Positions 52,382 to 59,414 of a stretch of 64,000 nucleotides of DNA are shown here, piece by piece. The notes below the pieces were generated by a model, which saw only the letters and a program-made list of their open reading frames with translations, searched no databases and was not told where the DNA came from. A program made the translations under genes and the position numbers. Numbering within the stretch: position 1 is the first letter of the stretch; every line of letters starts with the position of its first letter. The stretch covers positions 1-64,000 of the forward strand of contig JAWSVD010000097.1 of the NCBI GenBank assembly GCA_033852095.1, in the 5' to 3' direction. Source of the DNA: CALCKW01 sp033852095. Lineage in GTDB: Bacteria > Pseudomonadota > Gammaproteobacteria > CALCKW01.

Positions 52382-54103
52382 GTGGAACTTTCGGGCGGCG
52401 AAATACTGTTCGCATCTTTAAAAGAAGAGGGCGTTGAATTTGTATTCGGCTACCCTGGTGGCGCTGTGTTGCATATCTATGACGCGCTGTTTCAGCAAGA
52501 CGATATCAAACACATCTTGGTGCGGCACGAGCAGGCGGCGGCCCATGCCGCGGATGGTTATGCCCGTTCCACCGGCAAACCCGGTGTCTGCCTGGCTACC
52601 TCGGGCCCTGGTGCTACCAACATCGTGACAGGCTTGGCAACAGCCTACATGGACTCCATCCCAATGGTGGCCATCACCGGTCAGGTGAACCAGGCGATGA
52701 TCGGCACCGACGCTTTTCAAGAGTGCGACATCATCGGCATTTCCAGGCCCTGTGTGAAACACAACTTCCTGGTGACTTCCCTGGAAGACCTGGCACCCAC
52801 AATTAAGAAGGCCTTTCACATCGCCACCACCGGTCGGCCCGGACCGGTGCTGATCGACATTCCCAAAAACATCACCGCGCCCGATGTGCGTGTGCCCTTC
52901 GAGTACCCCAAGGAAGTGTCCATTCGCTCCTACAACCCGGTCACGGGCGGGCACTTGGGGCAGGTGCGCAAGGCGGTGGATCAGCTGGTAAAGGCCAAAC
53001 GGCCGGTCATTTATTTTGGCGGCGGCGTGGTGCTCGGGGAGGCCAGCGCAGAGCTGACCCAGCTGGGCAAGGAGCTGGGCTATCCTGTCACCGGCACCCT
53101 GATGGGGCTGGGCGCCTACCCGGCGAGCGACGAGCAGTTTGTCGGCATGCTGGGCATGCACGGCACCTACGAAGCCAATATGGCGATGCACGAATGTGAT
53201 GTGTTGCTGTGTGTGGGCGCGCGCTTTGACGACCGGGTGACCGGCGAACTGAAGACCTTCTGCCCGCACGCGCGGGTGATTCACATCGACATCGACCCCG
53301 CGAGCATCGCCAAGAACGTCGCGGTGGATATCCCCATCGTCGGTGATGTGCGCAAAGTGCTGCAAGAGATGCTGGCCTGTCTGGCCGAGAGCAACGCGCG
53401 CGCTGATGCCGGCGACATGACCGCCTGGTGGAAGCAGATCAACGTCTGGCGCGATGTGGATTCCTACGCCTATGACCGCAACAGCGGCACCATCAAGCCG
53501 CAGCGCGTGATCGAAGTGCTCTATGAGGCCACGCACGGCGAGGCCTTTGTCACCTCCGACGTGGGCCAGCACCAGATGTTCGCCGCGCAGTTCTACAAAT
53601 TCAACAAGCCGCGCCGCTGGGTGAATTCGGGCGGACTGGGCACCATGGGCTTTGGCCTGCCGGCAGCGATGGGCGTGAAAATGGCGCACCCGGACGCCGA
53701 CGTGGCCTGCGTCACCGGCGAGGGCAGTATCCAAATGTGCATCCAAGAGCTCGCCACCTGCAAGCAATACAACATGCCGATCAAAATACTGAACCTGAAC
53801 AACGGTTATCTGGGCATGGTGCGGCAGTGGCAGGAGTTTAATTACGACGGCCGCTATTCCAGCTCCTACGTCGATGCGCTGCCCGATTTCGTCAAGCTGG
53901 CCGAGGCCTATGGCCACGTTGGCATTCAGGTCAAAGACCCTGCGGATCTCGAAGGGGCGATCAAAGAAGCGTTTGCCCTGAAGGACAGGCTGGTGTTTTT
54001 GGATATCCTCACCGACCCCGAAGAAAACGTCTACCCCATGATCGAAGCGGGCAAAGGGCACCATGAAATGCGGCTCAACCCCAAGCGCAGCGAGTTTAAT
54101 TGA
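52382..54103 (+). CDS. ilvI: Acetolactate synthase large subunit
   Basis: 573 residues from the GTG at 52382, with GAGGT upstream. The ThDP-activating Glu is in LVRHEQAAAHAADGYARSTGKPGVCLATSGPGATN; the ThDP/Mg motif is CVTGEGSIQMCIQELATCKQYNMPIKILNLNNGYLGMV, and VGARFDDRVTGELKTFCPHARVIHIDIDPASI is the FAD-binding middle domain. It condenses pyruvate with pyruvate or 2-oxobutyrate, the first step to branched-chain amino acids. Followed by ilvH at one-base spacing. The length and partner are of the IlvIH type. Confidence 0.96.
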   Translation: MELSGGEILFASLKEEGVEFVFGYPGGAVLHIYDALFQQDDIKHILVRHEQAAAHAADGYARSTGKPGVCLATSGPGATNIVTGLATAYMDSIPMVAITGQVNQAMIGTDAFQECDIIGISRPCVKHNFLVTSLEDLAPTIKKAFHIATTGRPGPVLIDIPKNITAPDVRVPFEYPKEVSIRSYNPVTGGHLGQVRKAVDQLVKAKRPVIYFGGGVVLGEASAELTQLGKELGYPVTGTLMGLGAYPASDEQFVGMLGMHGTYEANMAMHECDVLLCVGARFDDRVTGELKTFCPHARVIHIDIDPASIAKNVAVDIPIVGDVRKVLQEMLACLAESNARADAGDMTAWWKQINVWRDVDSYAYDRNSGTIKPQRVIEVLYEATHGEAFVTSDVGQHQMFAAQFYKFNKPRRWVNSGGLGTMGFGLPAAMGVKMAHPDADVACVTGEGSIQMCIQELATCKQYNMPIKILNLNNGYLGMVRQWQEFNYDGRYSSSYVDALPDFVKLAEAYGHVGIQVKDPADLEGAIKEAFALKDRLVFLDILTDPEENVYPMIEAGKGHHEMRLNPKRSEFN

Positions 54104-54104
54104 A

Positions 54105-54596
54105 ATGCGGCACACCATATCCATATTGATTGAAAACGAATCGGGTGCTTTGTCGCGTGTGGCGGGGCTTTATTCCGCCCGTGGCTACAACATCGAATCG
54201 CTGACGGTCGCGCCAACTGACGATCCTTCGCTGTCGCGCATGACGGTGGTCACCAGTGGCCCCGATCACGTGATCGAGCAAATCACCAAACAGACCAATA
54301 AATTGATCGAAGTGGTGAAGGTAGTCGACTTGACCAACACCGCGCACGTGACCCGCGAATTGATGCTGATCAAATTGCGCGCAATCGGTGCCGCCCGTGA
54401 AGAGGTGAAACGTCTCACCGATATCTTCAGGGGCAAAATTGTCGACGTCACCGAGACCACCTACGTGGTAGAGATCACGGGCGAGTGCGGCAAATTGGAC
54501 GCCTTCGTCAGCGCTGTGGGGCAGGGGCAGATCTTGGAGGTTGTGCGCTCGGGTGCCAGTGGCATGGCGCGCGGCGAAAAGAGCTTAAAAGTCTAG
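54105..54596 (+). CDS. ilvH: Acetolactate synthase small (regulatory) subunit
   Basis: 163 residues from the ATG at 54105, one base after the ilvI stop; the reading frame upstream of it lies inside ilvI. The N-terminal ACT domain is RHTISILIENESGALSRVAGLYSARGYNIESLTVAPTDDPSLSRMT, with the Gly and Asn that bind valine. The C-terminal half (RELMLIKLRAIGAAREEVKRLTDIFRGKIVDVT) is the usual second domain. It activates the large subunit and gives valine feedback. Confidence 0.96.
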   Translation: MRHTISILIENESGALSRVAGLYSARGYNIESLTVAPTDDPSLSRMTVVTSGPDHVIEQITKQTNKLIEVVKVVDLTNTAHVTRELMLIKLRAIGAAREEVKRLTDIFRGKIVDVTETTYVVEITGECGKLDAFVSAVGQGQILEVVRSGASGMARGEKSLKV

Positions 54597-54645
54597 CGAC
54601 TATACTGCGGCAGCCGCCAGGAGCGTCTGCGCAGCTACCGTTGGC

Positions 54646-54674
54646 GGGAAGTTCTGAAACTATCAGAGCTTCCC
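54646..54674 (+). terminator. Twelve-base-pair hairpin between ilvH and pssA
   Basis: GGGAAGTTCTGA (54646-54657) pairs with TCAGAGCTTCCC (54663-54674) around a five-base loop, with a single U-G wobble. It lies 50 bases after the ilvH stop and 40 bases before the pssA start. The run after it (TATACAATCTCACTTT) is only weakly T-rich, so it may be a partial terminator, an mRNA-end stabiliser or attenuator. Confidence 0.45.
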
Positions 54675-54714
54675 TATACAATCTCACTTTAAATTCGACA
54701 AATTGCGAGCGACT

Positions 54715-55473
54715 ATGGCCAGTGGTCAACCGGGCCGCGGCATCTACCTGCTGCCTAATCTATTCACCACTTCTGCGTTGTTCGCCGGATTTTTCTCGAT
54801 AATCGCTGCGCTCGACGGCAACTTCGACAAGGCCGTTATCGCGACCCTGGTCGCCATGGTGATGGACACCTTGGACGGCCGCGTGGCGCGCATGACAAAT
54901 ACCCAGTCCGCCTTCGGCGCCGAGTACGATTCCCTCGCGGACGTGGTCTCCTTTGGCGTAGCGCCGGCGCTGCAGATGTACCTCTGGTCGCTGCAATATG
55001 CGCCTGGCAATGGACTCGGTCAGTTGGGCTGGATCGTCTGTTTTGTCTTCGCCGCGTGTGCAGCGTTGCGTCTGGCGCGCTTTAACGTGCAGCTGGGCAC
55101 GTCGGACAAGCGCTTTTTTCAGGGGCTCGCCAGCCCGGCCTCGGCCGGGGTGGTGGTCAGCGCCATCTGGATGATGTACGACCTGGGCATGAACGGCCAA
55201 GAAGTGCTGTGGTTCAGCTTGCCGCTGACTCTTGTAGCGGGGCTGTTGATGGTCAGCCGCTTTGCCTACTACAGCTTTAAAGACCTGGGTGAAAAGCGCC
55301 AGCTGCCCTTTGTCGCCACCTTGTTGCTGGTGGGCTTGTTCGCCTTCGCGTCCATCGATCCGCCGAAAGTGCTGTTCACCGGCTTCGCGCTCTACGCCGC
55401 ATCTGGCCCAGCCACTGCGCTGTGGACTTGGGTGCGTCGCCGCAACCGTCAACAGACACGATTGGGTGATTGA
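54715..55473 (+). CDS. pssA: CDP-diacylglycerol--serine O-phosphatidyltransferase
   Basis: 252 residues from the ATG at 54715 (a TTG at 54703 is less likely). The CDP-alcohol phosphatidyltransferase motif is complete: LDGRVARMTNTQSAFGAEYDSLAD, that is DGxxAR-x8-Gx3Dx3D. LPNLFTTSALFAGFFSIIAAL opens the first helix and at least six membrane segments follow. It makes phosphatidylserine from CDP-diacylglycerol and serine in the inner membrane. This is the membrane-type (Bacillus/Pseudomonas-like) enzyme rather than the E. coli phospholipase-D type. Confidence 0.95.
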   Translation: MASGQPGRGIYLLPNLFTTSALFAGFFSIIAALDGNFDKAVIATLVAMVMDTLDGRVARMTNTQSAFGAEYDSLADVVSFGVAPALQMYLWSLQYAPGNGLGQLGWIVCFVFAACAALRLARFNVQLGTSDKRFFQGLASPASAGVVVSAIWMMYDLGMNGQEVLWFSLPLTLVAGLLMVSRFAYYSFKDLGEKRQLPFVATLLLVGLFAFASIDPPKVLFTGFALYAASGPATALWTWVRRRNRQQTRLGD

Positions 55474-56245
55474 TCCCGCTCATCGGGGCGCTTATTTGCA
55501 GGCCCTGGGCATAGAGCAGTGGCAGCCGCGTGCGCTGCCGATTGTCGAGCAGCCAACACCCGCCGAAGAAGCCGCGTCTGAAGACGTTGACGGCACAGCG
55601 GCTTTGCGCGCCGACGTTTCAGCCGCTGAGGCCCCAATTGCTGAAGCGCTCGTCAATGAGCAGGTCGTAGCCGAGCAGATCGTCGAGCCAACCGCAGCAG
55701 TGGCCGTGACACCAGGCCCCGAAGTTGTGGTCGTCGCGCCAGAAGTTGTCAGCGCCACGGTGGTGGTGCAGCCCCCCGCGGTCAACCAGCTGCCGCTGCG
55801 AGAGCAACTGACTGACCGGCGTATAGAAGTCGATTTGGCCCGCGCATCTGTGACTTGGGCATCCCCACCTTCGGCCGCTGCTGGTCTTGCCGTGTTGGGT
55901 ATCAACGCGGTGGGCAGTGAGCTGCAGCCGGTGGGTTTTGACACCGATTTTGCTGTGCTGCAGAAAATGCTGACGGCCATCAATGTCGACATCGCGCAAT
56001 GCGCAGTGGGCGGCCTGAGCTGGGCAGCCCCCGGGCCTGCGCTGCAGATCCCCTATGCTTTGATCCTGGTGGACAGCGGTGAAGACGGCGCTGCGCTGAT
56101 CGCGCAGTGGCCGGGCGAACTGCTGCAGCTGCAGGGCGCACAGGCGGTGATTGCACCGCACCCGCGCATGTTTGCACAGGGCACCGCACTGAAGCGCCAG
56201 GCGTGGAACGCGCTGCAGCAACTGCAGAAGCTCTGGAGCAGTTAG
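55466..56245 (+). CDS. holD: DNA polymerase III psi subunit-like protein (HolD family)
   Basis: 259 residues from the GTG at 55466, overlapping the pssA end by eight bases. The N-terminus RGAYLQALGIEQWQPR matches the chi-binding peptide of HolD (WQLQQLGITQW type), and the C-terminal LLQLQGAQAVIAPHPRMFAQGTALKRQAWNALQQL matches the final helices of psi. Between them lies a long Ala/Val/Glu-rich linker (about 30-120) that makes it almost twice the length of E. coli HolD. It would link the clamp loader to the SSB-binding chi subunit. The next gene is rimI, the usual neighbour of holD. The assignment rests on these short matches and on context. Confidence 0.75.
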   Translation: MIDPAHRGAYLQALGIEQWQPRALPIVEQPTPAEEAASEDVDGTAALRADVSAAEAPIAEALVNEQVVAEQIVEPTAAVAVTPGPEVVVVAPEVVSATVVVQPPAVNQLPLREQLTDRRIEVDLARASVTWASPPSAAAGLAVLGINAVGSELQPVGFDTDFAVLQKMLTAINVDIAQCAVGGLSWAAPGPALQIPYALILVDSGEDGAALIAQWPGELLQLQGAQAVIAPHPRMFAQGTALKRQAWNALQQLQKLWSS

Positions 56246-56685
56246 TGCTGCAGATCAGGGACATGCAGGCCTTTGATCTCGGCGCTGTGATGGCGCAAGA
56301 GCGCGCTGCCTACCTGATTCCCTGGGGGGAGAGCACCATGAGCAGCTGCCTTGTGGGCAATTACCGCTGTGAAGTCGGTTTCGACGGCGGGCAGATGGTC
56401 GCGCACATGATCAGCCAGCTGATTCTCGACGAACTCCACCTGCTCAATCTCTGTGTTTCTTCATCACGCCAGCGCGAGGGCATAGGCCTGTCTTTGCTGC
56501 AGCATCTGCTCGACAGCGGGCGACGGCTCAAAGCCGCGCAGGTGTTTTTGGAAGTGCGCAGCGGCAACGCGCCGGCGCTGGCCTTGTACCGCGGCATGGG
56601 CTTTGAAAGCATCGGCGAGCGGCGGGGATACTACCGCGATAAAGGTGGCCGCGAAGACGCGATCGTGATGGCGACAAGCCTCTAA
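56245..56685 (+). CDS. rimI: Ribosomal protein S18-alanine N-acetyltransferase
   Basis: 146 residues from the GTG at 56245, which shares one base with the holD-like stop; an ATG at 56263 is the alternative. GNAT fold: IRDMQAFDLGAVMAQERAAYLIPWGESTMSSCL, the acetyl-CoA loop LCVSSSRQREGIGLSLLQHLLDSGRR and LEVRSGNAPALALYRGMGFESIGERRGYYRDKGGREDAIVM, all typical of RimI. It acetylates the N-terminus of S18. Co-transcribed with holD. Confidence 0.92.
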   Translation: MLQIRDMQAFDLGAVMAQERAAYLIPWGESTMSSCLVGNYRCEVGFDGGQMVAHMISQLILDELHLLNLCVSSSRQREGIGLSLLQHLLDSGRRLKAAQVFLEVRSGNAPALALYRGMGFESIGERRGYYRDKGGREDAIVMATSL

Positions 56686-56858
56686 CACGCGGCCCTTGCG
56701 GTGCTGTGGTTCCCCCTCATTTAAGTTTGTTTTTAGCGGGATGGGGCTGCAGTCGCTTGTTCGTCGACGCTGCCCGTCTGTTTCCTTCCTCCTAGGGCTT
56801 GTATTGTACGGCTGGGAGCTTTGATCTACAGTGATAGCTTCAACCACCGGAGCCAATC

Positions 56859-57623
56859 ATGACAGAGACGAGTCGCAGCCATTTCCCCGCTAATATAAGC
56901 CACTGGCAAGAGCGCATTGATCTCGCCGCTGCCTTCCGTTGGACGGCGCGGATGGGCATGCACGAGGGCGTGGCCAATCACTTCTCGCTGGCGAGCAATG
57001 AGGCGGGCACGCAGTTTCTGATGAACCCAAACCAGCGGCATTTCGCCCGGCTCAAGGCCTCGGACATGCTGTTTTTGGACGCCGAAGACCGCGACACGCT
57101 CAGTGCGCCCGATGCCCCGGATCCCACCGCCTGGGGTCTGCACGGCTCCATCCACCGCAACTGCCCGCACGCGCGTTGTGTGATGCACGTGCACTCCATC
57201 CACGCCACGGTGCTGGCGAGCTTGCAAGATTCACGTCTGCCACCCATCGATCAAAACAGCGCGATCTTTTTTAATCGGCACGTCGTCGATGAGCAGTACG
57301 GTGGTCTGGCCTTTGAGGCGGAGGGGGAGCGTTGCTCCGCGCTGCTCAGTGATGCCCGCAATAAAGTCATGATCATGGGCAACCACGGGGTGTTGGTGAT
57401 CGGCGATTCCGTGGCCGATACCTTTGACCGCCTCTATTATTTTGAGCGGGCGGCTGAGACCTATATACGCGCGCTGCAGACCGGCCAGCCGCTGCGCATT
57501 CTGAGCGATGAGATCGCGGAGAAAACGGCCTCTGAGCTGGAGCAATATCCCGACCTGGCGGTGGCGCATTTCGCCGAGCTGAAAGCAATCTTGGACGATG
57601 AAGGCTGCAATTACGCGGCTTAG
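56859..57623 (+). CDS. Class II aldolase/adducin family protein
   Basis: 254 residues, with CCGGAGCC before the ATG. The adducin/class II aldolase fold shows MGMHEGVANHFSLASNEAGTQFLMNPN, the zinc His residues in CVMHVHSIHATVLASL and a third in MGNHGVLVIGDSVADTFDRLYYFERAAETYI. It binds a divalent metal and cleaves or isomerises a small hydroxy acid or sugar phosphate. It precedes the sarcosine oxidase genes by 140 bases in the same direction, but a shared pathway is uncertain. Confidence 0.85.
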   Translation: MTETSRSHFPANISHWQERIDLAAAFRWTARMGMHEGVANHFSLASNEAGTQFLMNPNQRHFARLKASDMLFLDAEDRDTLSAPDAPDPTAWGLHGSIHRNCPHARCVMHVHSIHATVLASLQDSRLPPIDQNSAIFFNRHVVDEQYGGLAFEAEGERCSALLSDARNKVMIMGNHGVLVIGDSVADTFDRLYYFERAAETYIRALQTGQPLRILSDEIAEKTASELEQYPDLAVAHFAELKAILDDEGCNYAA

Positions 57624-57763
57624 CTCGCGAAAAAATATCCCGTGAATTTGGAAATCCAATACTAATGTTTGGCTGCATCGATAGTGCTGGTACACGCTTG
57701 TATCTGTGCTTAAAGTCGTAGCCAATACCCGATGTTATCCCGCTCAACTGCATAGACTTCGCC

Positions 57764-59020
57764 ATGTCCTACAGTGCTTTTTCTTTGTTTCGCCACGCTT
57801 TGACCGGAAACCGACACTGGCCACGGGCGTGGCGAGATCCCGCGCCCAAAAAACGCTACCAGGTGATCATTGTTGGCGGCGGCGGGCACGGCTTGGCAAC
57901 CGCCTATTACCTGGCCAAAGAGCACGGTATCCGAGACATCGCCGTACTGGAAAAGGGCTACCTGGGCGGCGGCAACGTGGGGCGCAATACCACTATTGTG
58001 CGCTCCAACTACCTGCTGGACGGCAACGCGCCCTTTTACGAATTGAGCATGAAGCTCTGGGAAAAGCTCTCGCTGGAGCTGAATTACAACGTCATGTACA
58101 GCAGCCGGGGCGTGCTCAATCTGGCGCACAGCAAGGGCCAGTTTGACGCATTCGCACGGCGCGGCAACAGCATGCGGCTCAACGGCATCGACGCCGAGCT
58201 CTTGAGCCGCGAAGAGGTGCAGGCGTCTGTGCCACACCTAGATTTCAGTGCGCAGGCACGTTTTCCCATCTTTGGTGGCCTGTGTCAGCCCAGAGGTGGC
58301 ACCGCGCGACACGACGCCGTGGCCTGGGGTTATGCACGGGCCGCGGATCAACTCGGCGTGGACCTCATTCAAAATTGCGAAGTCAGTGGTTTTCTGCGCG
58401 AGAATGGCGCGATTGTCGGTGTGCAGAGCAATCGCGGCGAGATACGCGCGGATAAAATCGGCTTGGCGGTGGCGGGCAACAGCAGCGTGGTCGCCGCGCT
58501 GGCGGGACTGGAGCGTTTGCCGATAGAGAGCCATGTACTGCAGGCTTTTGTCACCGAGGCCTATAAACCCTTTCTGGATACGGTGGTGACGTTCGGTGCG
58601 GGGCATTTTTATGTTTCCCAGTCCGACAAGGGCGGCTTGGTGTTTGGCGGTGACATCGACGGATACAACAGCTACGCGCAGCGCGGTTCACTGGCGGTTG
58701 CGGAGGACGTGATCACGGCTGGGCTTGCCATATTCCCGCAGCTGGGGCGTTTGAAGCTCTTGCGCAACTGGGGCGGCATCATGGACATGTCGATGGACGG
58801 TTCGCCGATTATCTGCAAAACCGAACAGCCCGGTCTGTACCTGAACGCGGGCTGGTGTTACGGCGGCTTCAAAGCAACGCCGGCATCGGGCTGGTGTTTT
58901 GCCCACACCATCGCCACGGATCAACCGCACCCGCTGAGTGCCGCTTTCAGCCTAGATCGCTTCAGTCGTGGTTACGCCATCGACGAGAAGGGGGTGGGAC
59001 CTGTGCCCGGGCATCATTGA
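57764..59020 (+). CDS. soxB: Sarcosine oxidase beta subunit
   Basis: 418 residues. The FAD motif is VIIVGGGGHGLATAYYLAKEHGIRDIAVLEKGYLGGGNVGRNTTIVRSNYL, where the GNVGRNT region and following residues match heterotetrameric sarcosine oxidase; this subunit also carries the covalent FMN. GGIMDMSMDGSPIICKTEQPGLYLNAGWCYGGFKATPASGW closes the FAD site. With the alpha, gamma and delta subunits it oxidises sarcosine to glycine, formaldehyde (as methylene-tetrahydrofolate) and H2O2 in the cytoplasm. Confidence 0.94.
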   Translation: MSYSAFSLFRHALTGNRHWPRAWRDPAPKKRYQVIIVGGGGHGLATAYYLAKEHGIRDIAVLEKGYLGGGNVGRNTTIVRSNYLLDGNAPFYELSMKLWEKLSLELNYNVMYSSRGVLNLAHSKGQFDAFARRGNSMRLNGIDAELLSREEVQASVPHLDFSAQARFPIFGGLCQPRGGTARHDAVAWGYARAADQLGVDLIQNCEVSGFLRENGAIVGVQSNRGEIRADKIGLAVAGNSSVVAALAGLERLPIESHVLQAFVTEAYKPFLDTVVTFGAGHFYVSQSDKGGLVFGGDIDGYNSYAQRGSLAVAEDVITAGLAIFPQLGRLKLLRNWGGIMDMSMDGSPIICKTEQPGLYLNAGWCYGGFKATPASGWCFAHTIATDQPHPLSAAFSLDRFSRGYAIDEKGVGPVPGHH

Positions 59021-59132
59021 TCAATCAGGCGATCAATCCAACAGGCGCAAGCGCCTCGCCCAAACGCCAGTGGCGGCATGCGCTCGCTTTTGCTGTCCCA
59101 GATTAACTACAAGCGCCAAGGATACCGTTCAG

Positions 59133-59414
59133 ATGTTGAGCATTGATTGCCCCCAGTGTGGGCCACGAGATCACACCGAGTTCAGCTACGGCGGCGATGC
59201 CCGTGTGCAGCGGCCCGCGGCCGATTGTGATGATCCCACTGTCTGGCACGACTATGTTTACGCGCGTGAGAACCCCCGCGGTGTGCACCACGAATTGTGG
59301 CAGCACAGCCAAGGCTGCCGCAGTTGGCTCGAGCTGCAGCGTCACACGGTGACACACGAAATAACGCAGGTACGGCTGGCCGTCGGTGGCTCCGTTTCTG
59401 GGGGCAGTCGATGA
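59133..59414 (+). CDS. soxD: Sarcosine oxidase delta subunit
   Basis: 93 residues from the ATG at 59133; upstream sequence in the frame is not conserved. The zinc-binding N-terminus MLSIDCPQCGPRDHTEFSYGGDA with CPxCG, and PRGVHHELWQHSQGCRSWLELQRHTVTHEI with the remaining ligands, is diagnostic. Small structural subunit. It overlaps soxA by four bases (ATGA). 112 bases after soxB. Confidence 0.93.
   Translation: MLSIDCPQCGPRDHTEFSYGGDARVQRPAADCDDPTVWHDYVYARENPRGVHHELWQHSQGCRSWLELQRHTVTHEITQVRLAVGGSVSGGSR

Noticed and set aside
52418..54124. Long reading frame (568 codons) antisense to ilvI
   Set aside because: It mirrors the conserved ilvI coding sequence; its translation is rich in His, Arg and Gly without family features. 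Such shadows are common in GC-rich genes with strong third-position bias.
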